Assembly (NCBI GenBank): GCA_964487605.1
Contig: CAZARU010000031.1
Coordinates: 1-64,000 of the forward strand
From: JAJDAH01 sp964487605
GTDB lineage: Bacteria; Myxococcota_A; Polyangia; Polyangiales; Polyangiaceae
Direction: 5' to 3'
Length of the DNA: 64,000 nucleotides
The first letter of the stretch is position 1. Every line of letters begins with the position of its first letter. Below are positions 39,100-47,794 of the stretch, one piece after another. The notes below the pieces were generated by a model that was not told the origin of the DNA, did no database searches, and saw only the letters and a program-made list of their open reading frames with translations. A program made the translations under genes and the position numbers.

Positions 39100-40308
39100 A
39101 TGGATTTCGATCACTCCGACAAGGTCAAGAAGCTCGTCTCGAAGCTCGAGCGCTTCATGGAAGCCAACGTCTACCCCGCCGAACGCGTGTACGCCGAACA
39201 GGTCGCGAGCGGGGCGTCGCGCTGGGAGCACCCCGCGGTGATGGAGGAGCTGAAGAAGAAGGCCCGAGCAGAGGAGCTCTGGAACCTCTTCCTGCCCGAC
39301 AGCGATCTCGGGGCCGGCCTGTCCAACCTCGAGTACGCGCCGCTCTGCGAGGTGATGGGGCGGTCGCACATTGCGCCGGAGGTGTTCAACTGCTCGGCGC
39401 CGGACACGGGCAACATGGAGGTGCTCGTGCGCTATGGCACGCCCGAGCACCGCAAGCAGTGGCTGGAGCCGCTCCTGGACGGGAAGATTCGATCCTGCTT
39501 CGGAATGACCGAACCGGAGGTCGCGTCCTCCGACGCCACCAACATTCGCTCGCGCATCCGGTCAGATGGCGACGACTACGTCATCGACGGGCACAAGTGG
39601 TGGACCAGCGGTGCCGGCGATCCGCGCTGCAAGATCTGCATCTTCATGGGGAAGACCGACGAGAACGCCCCGCGGCACCAGCAGCAGTCGATGGTGCTCG
39701 TTCCCATGGACGCCGAGGGCGTGCGCGTCGAGCGCATGCTGAGCGTGTACGGATACGATCACGCTCCTCACGGTCACGGCGAGGTGTGGTTCGACGGGGT
39801 GCGGGTCCCGAAGACGAACATCCTGCTCGGAGAGGGTCGAGGTTTCGAGATCGCGCAGGGCCGGCTGGGCCCCGGACGCATTCATCACTGCATGCGGACC
39901 ATCGGTGCCGCCGAGCGCGCCCTTCAGGCCCTGTGCGAGCGTGCGCTCCAGCGGACGGCATTCGGCCAGCGGATTGCCGACATGGGCGTGACCCGGCAGC
40001 TCATCGCCGAGTCTCGCATCGAGATCGAGCAGTGTCGGCTCCTGACCCTGAAGGCGGCCTACATGATGGACACCGCCGGCAACAAGGTGGCCAGGTCCGA
40101 GATCGCTCAGATCAAGGTCGCCGCTCCGCGAATGGCGCTCGCGGTGATCGACCGCGCGGTGCAGGTCCACGGAGGCGGAGGCGTCTCGGGCGACTTCGGT
40201 CTGGCGTCTTCCTGGGCGTCGATCCGGACCCTGCGCCTCGCCGACGGCCCGGACGAGGTGCACCTGGAGCAGGTGGGTCGTCTCGAGCTGCGCAAGCACG
40301 GCGGATGA
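39100..40308 (+). CDS. Acyl-CoA dehydrogenase (ACAD10/11-like)
   Basis: 402 residues. FAD-dependent oxidation of acyl-CoA to 2-enoyl-CoA. The order of segments is typical: helical N-terminus (Lys-Leu-Glu-Arg-Phe-Met-Glu-Ala-Asn), Met-Thr-Glu-Pro-Glu-Val-Ala-Ser-Ser-Asp near 130, the Gly-His-Lys-Trp-Trp-Thr-Ser-Gly-Ala beta-domain, then Gln-Arg-Thr-Ala-Phe-Gly-Gln and Gln-Val-His-Gly-Gly-Gly-Gly-Val-Ser. The C-terminus Leu-Ala-Asp-Gly-Pro-Asp-Glu-Val-His resembles the ACAD10/11 branch, which handles long or 4-hydroxylated acyl chains. GAGGA lies 7 bases before the ATG at 39100, deciding the start. Convergent with the desaturase gene. Confidence 0.93.
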   Translation: MDFDHSDKVKKLVSKLERFMEANVYPAERVYAEQVASGASRWEHPAVMEELKKKARAEELWNLFLPDSDLGAGLSNLEYAPLCEVMGRSHIAPEVFNCSAPDTGNMEVLVRYGTPEHRKQWLEPLLDGKIRSCFGMTEPEVASSDATNIRSRIRSDGDDYVIDGHKWWTSGAGDPRCKICIFMGKTDENAPRHQQQSMVLVPMDAEGVRVERMLSVYGYDHAPHGHGEVWFDGVRVPKTNILLGEGRGFEIAQGRLGPGRIHHCMRTIGAAERALQALCERALQRTAFGQRIADMGVTRQLIAESRIEIEQCRLLTLKAAYMMDTAGNKVARSEIAQIKVAAPRMALAVIDRAVQVHGGGGVSGDFGLASSWASIRTLRLADGPDEVHLEQVGRLELRKHGG

Positions 40309-40357
40309 CCCTCGGGCGGATCCTGAAGCGAGACGTCGCGGCGGCGGCGCGCTCGGC

Positions 40358-41146
40358 TCACTCTGCGGGGAGCGGCTCCGAGTCGGGGAACCTCATGCGC
40401 TGGGCGGACTCCATCCGGATGATCCCGAGGGCGGCGAGTACGCGGATGACCTGATACGCCGGGTCGATCTCCCACTTTCGGGCGGCGAAGTTCGGGCTCA
40501 TCCCGAACTTGTGGTGGTTGTTCTGGAACAGCTCGCCGCCCGTGACGATGTCGATCGGTAGCGTGTTCCGGGACTCGTCGCCGTTGTCGTAGTTGCGGTA
40601 GCCGTACCGGTGTCCGCACCAGTTCACGATGGCGCCGTGGATCGGTCCCATCACGAAGTGCGCGGGCAGCAGCACGTAGAACCACGGGGAGGGCGCGAAC
40701 GCGAGATAGAAGAGGGAGTACGCGGCGCCCCAGCCCACGCGCGACATCCAGGTCTGGCTGAGGCGATCGAGCGCGGGCCACTCGGGGTAGCCGCCCTCGA
40801 AGCGCTTCTCGGGGTCCTCGCGGTAGTACGCGAACGCATCGTAGCGATCCTTCGTCGCGAGCATCATCGACATCGCGTTCGAGTGATTCGTCGGCGAGTG
40901 CGGATCCTTCGGGGTGTCCGAGTACGCGTGGTGCATGCGATGCAGGATCGCGTAGCCGCGCGGGTGCAGGTAGCTCGACCCCTGCGCCAGGTACGTCAGC
41001 AGGTGGAAGAAGCGCTCCCAGCGCTTGCTCATCGAGAACATCCGGTGCGCGCCGTAGCGGTGCAGAAAGAACGTCTGGCAGAAAATACAGAGCAGCCAGT
41101 GGCCGACGAAGAACCCGACGATGACGAGGGCGCTGGGGGCGAGCAT
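40358..41146 (-). CDS. Acyl-CoA/lipid fatty acid desaturase
   Basis: 262 residues, membrane di-iron enzyme. Three His boxes are present: His29-x-x-x-x-His34, His69-x-x-His72-His73, and Gln-Asn-Asn-His-His-Lys, with two or more hydrophobic hairpins between them. This is the compact delta-9-desaturase-like type that introduces a double bond into saturated acyl chains. The final ~60 residues are soluble. ATG 41146 is used; a TTG at 41152 adds only two residues. The gene is divergent from aroC, with a 245-base spacer that contains repeated GTGAC boxes. Confidence 0.92.
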   Translation of the reverse strand: MLAPSALVIVGFFVGHWLLCIFCQTFFLHRYGAHRMFSMSKRWERFFHLLTYLAQGSSYLHPRGYAILHRMHHAYSDTPKDPHSPTNHSNAMSMMLATKDRYDAFAYYREDPEKRFEGGYPEWPALDRLSQTWMSRVGWGAAYSLFYLAFAPSPWFYVLLPAHFVMGPIHGAIVNWCGHRYGYRNYDNGDESRNTLPIDIVTGGELFQNNHHKFGMSPNFAARKWEIDPAYQVIRVLAALGIIRMESAQRMRFPDSEPLPAE

Positions 41147-41223
41147 CGGCAACAGGGTACGGCCCAGTGGCCGGAAAAGCTCACAACGGTTCGGTCATTT
41201 CAGGCATTTGGCGGTCATGGTTC

Positions 41224-41280
41224 CGTCACGGAGGGCCCCGGCTGGGTGACCTGGACGTGACACAACGTGACACTGGGTGA
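41224..41280. promoter_or_regulatory. Cluster of GTGAC boxes between desaturase and aroC
   Basis: ACGTGACAC occurs at 41255 and again at 41265, exactly one helical turn apart. Related boxes flank it: GTCAC (inverted) at about 41225, GGGTGACC at about 41245, and GGGTGATAC just after 41275. Such phased direct repeats are typical of operators for cooperative DNA-binding proteins. The position suits control of the desaturase (start 41146), aroC (start 41392) or both. Confidence 0.45.
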
Positions 41281-41391
41281 TACGCGACGGCGGCTGGGCC
41301 GCTCAGGCCGGCCCGGCTCCTGCGGCCTCTCCGGCCCCGACCGACTCGGATATGCTGCCTGCGTCGCCCTCGCCGACGACCCCAGCGCGTC

Positions 41392-42546
41392 ATGCCCGGA
41401 AGCTCGTTCGGTCAAGCTTTTCGTATCACGACCGCGGGGGAATCCCACGGCCCCGCGAACGTCGTCATCATCGACGGCTGTCCGCCCGGGCTCCCGCTGG
41501 CTGCGGACGACCTCCTGCCCGATCTCGCCCGGCGCCGCCCGGGGCAGAGTCACCTGGTCACCCAGCGCGACGAGGCGGACCTGCCCGAGATCCTGTCGGG
41601 CGTCTTCGAAGGGCGCACCACGGGGACGAGCATCGCGATCCTGGTGCGGAACGAGGATCAGAAGAGCCGTGACTACGACGACATCAAGGACAAGTACCGG
41701 CCCGGGCACGCCGACTACACCTACGATGCGAAGTACGGATTCCGCGACTACCGCGGCGGCGGCAGGGCGAGCGCCCGCGAGACGACCGTGCGGGTGGCGG
41801 CCGGTGCCGTCGCGAAGAAGCTCCTCGACGTGGCGTGCGGCGCGCGCGTCGTGGCGTACGTGCGCCAGATCGGGGACGTGGTTGCGGACGTGCGCCACCC
41901 CGAGAACGTCTCGCTCGAAGCCGTCGAGACGCTGCCCGACGGGGGACCGAACCTCGTGCGCTGTCCTGACCCGGAGGCCGCGGCGCGGATGGTCGCGCTG
42001 GTGGAACGGGTGCGAAAGGAGCAGGACTCCATCGGTGGCATCGCGGAGGTCGTGGCGACCGGCGTACCCGCCGGGCTCGGCGAACCGGTCTTCGACAAGC
42101 TCAAGGCGGACCTGGCGAAGGCGCTCTTCTCGCTCCCCGCGGTCATCGGCGTCGAGTACGGCAGCGGCTTCGCCGCCGCGCGGATGCGCGGCAGCGAGAA
42201 CAACGACGCCTTCTTCGTCCACGGTTCGCGCCCTTCGATGCTCTCGCTGGGAGAGCCTGACATCGAGGCGCCCAGCGTCCGGACCCGTACGAACCGCCAC
42301 GGCGGGATCCTGGGAGGGATCTCCACGGGCATGCCCATCGTCCTGCGTGTCGCCATCAAGCCGACCAGCTCGATCCCCATCGAACAGGAGACGATCACGT
42401 CGAGCCACCGTCCGACCACGATCAAGACCAAGGGGCGCCACGACCCTTGCTTGCTGCCCAGATTCGTTCCGATGGCCGAGGCGATGTTCGCCATCGTGCT
42501 CGCCGACCACTGGCTTCGCTGGCGAGGCAACCTGACCGCGAAGTGA
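41392..42546 (+). CDS. aroC: Chorismate synthase
   Basis: 384 residues. Last step of the shikimate pathway: EPSP to chorismate with reduced FMN. All signature regions are present: Gly-Glu-Ser-His-Gly-Pro at 16-21, Arg-Arg-Arg-Pro-Gly-Gln-Ser near 50, Gly-Arg-Thr-Thr-Gly-Thr-Ser, Pro-Gly-His-Ala-Asp-Tyr-Thr, Arg-Gly-Gly-Gly-Arg-Ala-Ser-Ala-Arg-Glu-Thr, Asn-Asn-Asp-Ala-Phe, Gly-Gly-Ile-Leu-Gly-Gly-Ile-Ser-Thr-Gly, and a C-terminal Gly-Arg-His-Asp-Pro-Cys. Starts at ATG 41392 without an obvious ribosome site. No other aro genes are adjacent. Confidence 0.97.
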   Translation: MPGSSFGQAFRITTAGESHGPANVVIIDGCPPGLPLAADDLLPDLARRRPGQSHLVTQRDEADLPEILSGVFEGRTTGTSIAILVRNEDQKSRDYDDIKDKYRPGHADYTYDAKYGFRDYRGGGRASARETTVRVAAGAVAKKLLDVACGARVVAYVRQIGDVVADVRHPENVSLEAVETLPDGGPNLVRCPDPEAAARMVALVERVRKEQDSIGGIAEVVATGVPAGLGEPVFDKLKADLAKALFSLPAVIGVEYGSGFAAARMRGSENNDAFFVHGSRPSMLSLGEPDIEAPSVRTRTNRHGGILGGISTGMPIVLRVAIKPTSSIPIEQETITSSHRPTTIKTKGRHDPCLLPRFVPMAEAMFAIVLADHWLRWRGNLTAK

Positions 42547-42670
42547 CGGCGTGGTGGCGGTAGGTCCGGTCGCGCGGCCTTCCGGAGGACCTCGAGCTCC
42601 TGACGCTGGTCGCACTCCGTGCTACGTGGCTGCCCAGCTTCCGCCGAACTGCGACGGCGGACTCCCCGTC

Positions 42671-43678
42671 ATGGTCAGTCCCCTGCGTGTCGTGCGCCGC
42701 GTTCGCCGCAGCGTCGGAGCCGCCGTCGTGGACGGCTTCTTTCGGGGCGCGTCCGGTCTGGGCCGCATGCTGCCGCGCGCGCGGGCGGAGCTGGCGAAGC
42801 TCGACGTTCTGCCCGACGTCCCCTATCGCGACGCTCCCGGAGACGAGCACCACCTCGACGTCTACCGCTCGCAGACCCCTGCCTCCGGACCCTTGCCCGT
42901 GGTGCTCTACCTGCACGGTGGAGGCTTTCGCATCCTGAGCAAGGAGACCCACTGGATCATGGCGCTCGTGTTCGCGCGCAGCGGGTATCTGGTGTTCAAC
43001 GCCGATTATCGCCTCGCTCCACGACACCCGTTTCCCGCGGCAGCACAGGACGCGTGCGACGCCTACCGATGGGTCGTGGCCAACGCGGGGAGGTACGGTG
43101 GAGACACGAGCCGCATCGTCCTGGCGGGGGAGTCGGCGGGTGCCAACCTCGCCACGACCGTCGCCATCGCGTCGAGCCATGGTCGCCCCGAGCCGTGGGC
43201 GCGAGCGGTGTTCGACACCCGGGTCCAGCCCGCGGCGGTCGCCCCGGCGTGCGGTCTGCTGCAGGTGACCGATCCGGGGCGGTTCCGCCGGCGCAAGCCG
43301 CAGCTCGGCGCGTTCCTCGAGGACCGGATCACGGAGGTGAGCCGCGCCTACCTGCGGGGCGTGCCGGAAGGGGGGGCGCGAGATCTCGCCGACCCCCTGG
43401 TGCTCCTCGAGCGCGGGGAGGCAGGTGAGCGGCCGCTGCCGCCGTTCTTCATCCCCTGCGGGACGAAAGACCCCGTGCTCGAGGACTCGCGCCGCCTCGC
43501 TCGCGCCCTCGACGCGCTCGGCGTTCCTCACGAGCTTCGGCTCTATCCCGGCGAGGCGCACGCCTTTCACGCGTTCGTACCTCGCCCCGCGGCGCGCGAG
43601 TGCTGGCGCCACGAGCTCGCGTTCCTCGATCGGCACCTCGGCCGAGCCAGCGCACCGAAGGCGAAGGCTTCGGGGTGA
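42671..43678 (+). CDS. Alpha/beta hydrolase (HSL-type esterase)
   Basis: 335 residues. Hormone-sensitive-lipase-like esterase: oxyanion motif His82-Gly-Gly-Gly85, nucleophile Ser155 in Gly-Glu-Ser-Ala-Gly, then Asp267 (Thr-Lys-Asp-Pro-Val) and His297 (Gly-Glu-Ala-His) as the remaining triad. The segment Asp-Tyr-Arg-Leu-Ala-Pro is also typical. Probably hydrolyses carboxylic esters of small lipids or xenobiotics in the cytoplasm; no signal peptide. ATG 42671 is chosen because codons between 42551 and it are Arg/Pro-rich without a ribosome site. 124 bases separate it from aroC. Confidence 0.9.
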   Translation: MVSPLRVVRRVRRSVGAAVVDGFFRGASGLGRMLPRARAELAKLDVLPDVPYRDAPGDEHHLDVYRSQTPASGPLPVVLYLHGGGFRILSKETHWIMALVFARSGYLVFNADYRLAPRHPFPAAAQDACDAYRWVVANAGRYGGDTSRIVLAGESAGANLATTVAIASSHGRPEPWARAVFDTRVQPAAVAPACGLLQVTDPGRFRRRKPQLGAFLEDRITEVSRAYLRGVPEGGARDLADPLVLLERGEAGERPLPPFFIPCGTKDPVLEDSRRLARALDALGVPHELRLYPGEAHAFHAFVPRPAARECWRHELAFLDRHLGRASAPKAKASG

Positions 43679-43776
43679 CGACGGCGCAGGCGCGCCTTCG
43701 GCGTGCGGCTCCGTCGGCGTCCTTCCGCCTGGGATAGGCTGGCCGCTCCGGACGCGCGCCCTCCCACGAACCTGCC

Positions 43777-44364
43777 ATGCACCACGTGCCCCGCGACACC
43801 GGTTGGATCGAGGTCATCACCGGCTGCATGTTCAGCGGCAAGACGGAGGAGCTGATTCGGCGACTGAACCGCGCCCGCTACGCGAAGCAGAGGGTCCACA
43901 TCTTCAAACCGCGGGTGGACACGCGCTACGCCGAGGAGCGCGTCGTGAGCCACTCGCACCAGGCGCTGCCTGCCACCGCCGTCGATCGGCCGGCCGAGAT
44001 CCTCGACGGCGCGACGGACGTCGACGTCGTCGGCATCGACGAGGCGCAGTTCATGGGCCAGGGTGTCGTGCCCGTCGCCGAGCGCCTCGCCGACGGCGGC
44101 AAGCGCGTGATCATCGCCGGTCTCGATCAAGACTACCTTGGCCGACCGTTCGACCCCATGCCTCACTTGATGGCGATCGCCGAGTACGTGACGAAGAACC
44201 TCGCCATCTGCATGCGCTGCGGGAATCCCGCCGACCGCTCGCAGCGTCTCGTCCGACGGGACGCTCAGGTCGTCGTCGGTGGCGTCGAAGCCTACGAGGC
44301 GCGCTGCCGGCGCTGCTTCGACCCCGGAGCGTCGTCCGATGGGCAAGACGAGCTCTTCGGCTGA
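43777..44364 (+). CDS. tdk: Thymidine kinase (type II)
   Basis: 195 residues. Phosphorylates thymidine (salvage). P-loop Gly16-Cys-Met-Phe-Ser-Gly-Lys-Thr23, an Asp-Glu-Ala-Gln-Phe lid/Walker B, and Ile-Ala-Gly-Leu-Asp-Gln-Asp-Tyr-Leu-Gly-Arg-Pro-Phe are all typical. The zinc site Cys-Met-Arg-Cys plus Cys-Arg-Arg-Cys near the end is intact. A Tyr-Glu-Ala-Arg-Cys segment near the C-terminus fits thymidine binding. ATG 43777 is the natural start; there is no clear ribosome site. Confidence 0.96.
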   Translation: MHHVPRDTGWIEVITGCMFSGKTEELIRRLNRARYAKQRVHIFKPRVDTRYAEERVVSHSHQALPATAVDRPAEILDGATDVDVVGIDEAQFMGQGVVPVAERLADGGKRVIIAGLDQDYLGRPFDPMPHLMAIAEYVTKNLAICMRCGNPADRSQRLVRRDAQVVVGGVEAYEARCRRCFDPGASSDGQDELFG

Positions 44365-44416
44365 ACGGCGAGCCCGGGCTGCCGACCGGTTGCATGGCGC
44401 GCCAGAACCTCGCACC

Positions 44417-45217
44417 ATGCGAAGTCGGAGGTGCAGCGTGCTGCGATACGCGTCGGGCGCCACGACGGTCCTGCTCCTGGGAATGACGGTCGGCTGCGGT
44501 GGATCCCGCGGCGAGGATCTGTTCGGCGGCTCGGGTGGGGCGCCCGCGGACGCGTCCGCCGGCGCCGCGGGAAGCGGTGGCGCCGGCGGTGCAGGTGCCA
44601 CCGGCGCGAGCGGCGGAGCATCTGGCAGCAGCGCTGCTGGCGGCACCGGAGCGGCGACGACCGGCGGGACGGCGGGTGTCGGCGAAGCGGGAGGCGCGGG
44701 GGCGGCCACGGGTGGGAGCGCCGGAGCCGGCGGAGCCACGGGCGGCGCGTCCGGGGCGAGCGGCGGTGCAGCCGGGGCCGCGGCAGGCGGAACGTCCTCG
44801 GGCGGCAGTGGTGGGTCCTCGGGCGGCAGCGCAGGTGGCGGCCCCGTCGAGGGCATCGCGTGCGGCGCCGCCACGTGTCGTCGCGATCAGGGTGAGTCGT
44901 GCTGCCTCTCGGACTCCTCGGGCCTCCATTGCTTCGACGAACAGGGCGGTGACCGCTGCACGTGCACCGGGACGCTCTGCGAGGCCTTGGAGATCCCGTG
45001 TGACGGGCCGGAAGACTGTCCCGCGGCCGAGGTGTGCTGCCTGTCCGACGGAATCACCAGCAACGCCGTGGCGTGCCGCACGAGCTGCAACAACGACATC
45101 ACCGTCGATCGCGATCCCCTCTGCCATCCGACCGACCCGGCGCCCTGCCCCGACCCGCAGGAGGTGTGCACGGCGGACTCGCGCCTCGAGGGGCTGTTCA
45201 CCTGCAATCCGCCGTGA
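44417..45217 (+). CDS. Lipoprotein with long Gly/Ala/Ser/Thr linker and Cys-rich C-terminus
   Basis: 266 residues. Signal sequence ending at Thr-Val-Gly-Cys27. Residues ~37-150 are a low-complexity Gly/Ala/Ser/Thr linker. The last ~115 residues contain about 18 Cys (Cys-Gly-Ala-Ala-Thr-Cys, Ser-Cys-Cys-Leu, Cys-Thr-Cys, Val-Cys-Cys-Leu-Ser-Asp-Gly), with two similar halves around Cys-Cys-Leu-Ser-Asp. A spacer-mounted disulfide domain on the cell surface is inferred. ATG 44417 gives the signal peptide; an in-frame ATG at 44279 lies inside tdk and is not used. Confidence 0.72.
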   Translation: MRSRRCSVLRYASGATTVLLLGMTVGCGGSRGEDLFGGSGGAPADASAGAAGSGGAGGAGATGASGGASGSSAAGGTGAATTGGTAGVGEAGGAGAATGGSAGAGGATGGASGASGGAAGAAAGGTSSGGSGGSSGGSAGGGPVEGIACGAATCRRDQGESCCLSDSSGLHCFDEQGGDRCTCTGTLCEALEIPCDGPEDCPAAEVCCLSDGITSNAVACRTSCNNDITVDRDPLCHPTDPAPCPDPQEVCTADSRLEGLFTCNPP

Positions 45218-45228
45218 CGGTGCGCGGG

Positions 45229-45246
45229 ACCGCCCGGAAAGGCGGT
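45229..45246 (+). terminator. Hairpin after the Gly-rich lipoprotein gene
   Basis: ACCGCC-CGGAAA-GGCGGT: a 6-pair GC stem with a 6-base loop, 12 bases past the stop at 45217. Weak support, no T-run beyond two bases. Confidence 0.35.
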
Positions 45247-45308
45247 TCGCCCGCGGGGCCCGTGCCTCGTCTCTCGCGACGACCGTCGCTTCGTGCTAGC
45301 CGAAGGGG

Positions 45309-46133
45309 ATGACCCGGGCGGCGGAGCGGCGGGTGCGCGACGAGCGCGCCGATGCCCTGGATCTCGTCGAGATCCCGGCGGCCGTCGTCTGTGCGACCTG
45401 CGGATCCGCGACGTGTCCCGGCTGCGCGGAGCTGGACGAGCCGACCAACGCCTCGGGTGTCGTCACCGTCGTGCCGTGGGAGCGGCCGGGGGGCACGTCG
45501 TGGGAGCGGCTCTGGACCACGTCGCGCCTGGCGACGGTGAACGCGCGCGGCTTCTTCGGCGCGCTGCCCGATGGCGGGCTGGCGGAGCCCGCTCGCTTCG
45601 CCGCGGCGGCGGAGACACTGGCGCTCGGCAGCTTCCTGGCGGTGATCGGTCCCGTCGCGTACGCGGTGGCGCCCCGGTTCGTGGAGGCCGTGCTGTCCGA
45701 TCCCGCGGCGCTGCTCGTCGTGGCAGCGTGCGTCGTCGTGGGCTTGCCCTTCGCCGTGGCGGGCATGGTCGGCCTGCACGTGGTGTGGGGGCTCGCGCTC
45801 GAGCTCGGCGCGCGCCGCGCCGGCGCTCGCGCGCGCTGGAGGCGCGGGCTTCGGTTCGCGCTCTATTCTTGCGGATGGGACGCCGTGACCTCACCCGCAG
45901 GGTTCTTCGCCCTGACGCTGACGGAGGGCGCACCGCAAGCGGTCGAGGCCATCCAGTCAGCGATCGGCGTGCCGCGCACAGCGACGTCCGCCTATCTACG
46001 CGGTGTGCACGCGCTCGGCGCTTCGGAGGCTCGGCGCGCGTCGCGGATCGCCGTCGTCATCACGGGCGCCGTCGTGGCCGTCATGGCGGCGTTCGTCCTG
46101 CTGCTCGCCGTCGTCGCCGCGCTGCTCGCGTGA
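45309..46133 (+). CDS. Membrane protein with N-terminal zinc-ribbon-like Cys motif
   Basis: 274 residues. A Cys-x-x-Cys-x-x-x-x-Cys-x-x-Cys motif near 28-39 could bind zinc. A soluble stretch follows to ~100, then hydrophobic segments at about 105-128, 137-168 and a final pair within 235-274. The middle resembles Yip1-type membrane proteins in layout, but this is not certain. The last 53 bases overlap the 3' end of the beta-helix gene on the other strand; both ends encode sensible C-termini. ATG 45309. Function unknown. Confidence 0.65.
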   Translation: MTRAAERRVRDERADALDLVEIPAAVVCATCGSATCPGCAELDEPTNASGVVTVVPWERPGGTSWERLWTTSRLATVNARGFFGALPDGGLAEPARFAAAAETLALGSFLAVIGPVAYAVAPRFVEAVLSDPAALLVVAACVVVGLPFAVAGMVGLHVVWGLALELGARRAGARARWRRGLRFALYSCGWDAVTSPAGFFALTLTEGAPQAVEAIQSAIGVPRTATSAYLRGVHALGASEARRASRIAVVITGAVVAVMAAFVLLLAVVAALLA

Positions 46134-47754
46134 ACGCCACCACGAGCGCGAGCGCAGACGGAAGGGTCGACGTCGCCCGCCCAGCGCGACAGCCGCAGCC
46201 GCCGTCGCTCGTGGGGCGTCCGCGCCGTGCCGGATCGCGGCCGGAGTCCGCCGGCGTGGTGGCGCCGGTTCCGCCCGGGGATCCCGAGCCGCCCGGTCCC
46301 GTCCCGCCGCTACCGACCTGAGCGCCGCCCACGCCGCCGGCGACCACCCCGGCGGAGCCACCGACGCTGCTCACGGCTCCCGATCCGCCGTTGCCCCCCG
46401 TCCCCACGCTGCCGGCGTCCGCGGCGCTCGTCGCCCCGGCGCCGCTCGCTCCGCCGGCCGCGGAGGTGCCGGCGGTGCCTTCGAAGCCTATTCCCGAGAT
46501 GCCGCAGAACGCGTCGCAGCCGTCTCCGTCGTCGCGGTTGCCGTCATCGCACGCCTCGCCGGGGTCGCGCGTGCCATCTCCGCACTCGAAGGCGGCGCCC
46601 GTGCAGGACGCGTCACAGTGGCCGGGGCGCCCGTTCCAGACGCCGTCGTCGCAAACCTCCCCGGAGGCGACCACGGCGTCGCCGCAGAACGGCGTGAGGA
46701 CGAACTCGAAGGCGCCCAGATCGATCGCACCGTCGAGGGGTCGCGGCGTGCCGCGGCGATCGCGAGTCAACGCCACCGTGGACGTACCGGCGCCGATCGA
46801 CGGGCTGCCGTACTCGAGCATCAGCGACGAGGGAGCACCCGCGTAGAGCGGATCGAGCGCCTGAACGCCGAGACCGCGGTCGATCACGCCGTCGTCGGGC
46901 AACCCGTTGTCCCACACGTCACTGAACTCGATCGAGAGCGTCGTCTTCGATTGACGAACCAGTCCCGCACCGCCGCTGGACGTGATGAGCGTGTTTTTCA
47001 CGTTCACGGTCGCCGCCGACGTTCCGCTCTCGGCGCGAACTCCATCGCCGCCGTTGAGGTGCAGGGTCGCGTTGAAGACGTTCACCGTCGTCGGGAACGA
47101 CACGCCATTGCGAACGCGCAGCCCGTGGGACCGATTGCCGACGGCGAGGACGTTCCTCAGGTTGGCGCTGCCGCCCGCGATCACCTCGATGCCCGCGCCG
47201 CCGTCGGACACCGTCACCGCGTCGAGGACGGGCACTCCGGCGGTCACCACGATGCCGGCGCCCTCGCAGGCGTCGAACGTGGTCATCTCGATCAGATTCT
47301 GCTCCGCGGTCTCGTACGTCAGGCCGATGTTCGCTCGGCGGACCTCCGCTCCACGAATCCAGGAGCCCCGCGATCCCCCGAGCAGCGTGAGGCCGCCCCA
47401 CACGTGCGCGCCGCTCGGTTCGAGCACGACCGGCGCGAGGGCCGAGCCTTCGATGCGGAGCGCGCCACCGACGATGAGCTCCGTGCGGGTGGGATCGCGT
47501 CCGGATGCGAGCGAGTCGCCGGGCGCGAAGAGCACACGCGTCCCCGGGAGCATCAGGAGCGTGCTCCCTGGCGCTATCGTCACGTCCCCCGACACGCGGT
47601 AGGGGCTCTTCGACGCCGACCACGTCTGGGTTCCCAGGTCGCCCGCAGGGACGAGGGTGTCGGCGCCGGCGGCGCTCACCATCAGCGCGGCGCACGCGCC
47701 CCCCAGCGGCGGCAGGAACCTCGTCGCGGGTCGGCTCGGACGGACGAGGGCCAC
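46081..47754 (-). CDS. Beta-helix surface protein with DUF4215 repeats and MYXO-CTERM signal
   Basis: 557 residues from GTG 47754. A Sec signal (cleavage near Ala-Gly-Ala-Asp, about residue 31) is followed by a right-handed parallel beta-helix (~35-345), marked by repeated short strands such as Ile-x-Gly, Asn-Val-x-x-Asn-Thr-Leu-Ile and Ala-Gly-Leu-Val. Two DUF4215-type Cys motifs follow (Cys-Asp-Asp-Gly... Cys-Gly-Asp-Gly... Gly-Asp-Gly-Cys-Asp). Then comes a Gly/Ser/Ala linker of ~100 residues and a MYXO-CTERM end: Gly-Cys-Gly-Cys, a hydrophobic helix, five Arg. Probably surface-attached; beta-helices often bind or cleave polysaccharides, but no catalytic residues are evident. Confidence 0.8.
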   Translation of the reverse strand: MALVRPSRPATRFLPPLGGACAALMVSAAGADTLVPAGDLGTQTWSASKSPYRVSGDVTIAPGSTLLMLPGTRVLFAPGDSLASGRDPTRTELIVGGALRIEGSALAPVVLEPSGAHVWGGLTLLGGSRGSWIRGAEVRRANIGLTYETAEQNLIEMTTFDACEGAGIVVTAGVPVLDAVTVSDGGAGIEVIAGGSANLRNVLAVGNRSHGLRVRNGVSFPTTVNVFNATLHLNGGDGVRAESGTSAATVNVKNTLITSSGGAGLVRQSKTTLSIEFSDVWDNGLPDDGVIDRGLGVQALDPLYAGAPSSLMLEYGSPSIGAGTSTVALTRDRRGTPRPLDGAIDLGAFEFVLTPFCGDAVVASGEVCDDGVWNGRPGHCDASCTGAAFECGDGTRDPGEACDDGNRDDGDGCDAFCGISGIGFEGTAGTSAAGGASGAGATSAADAGSVGTGGNGGSGAVSSVGGSAGVVAGGVGGAQVGSGGTGPGGSGSPGGTGATTPADSGRDPARRGRPTSDGGCGCRAGRATSTLPSALALVVAFTRAARRRRRAAGRTPP

Positions 47755-47794
47755 CAGGGATCGTTACGGCCGCTCGCGCGCCGACTTGAGGGGC

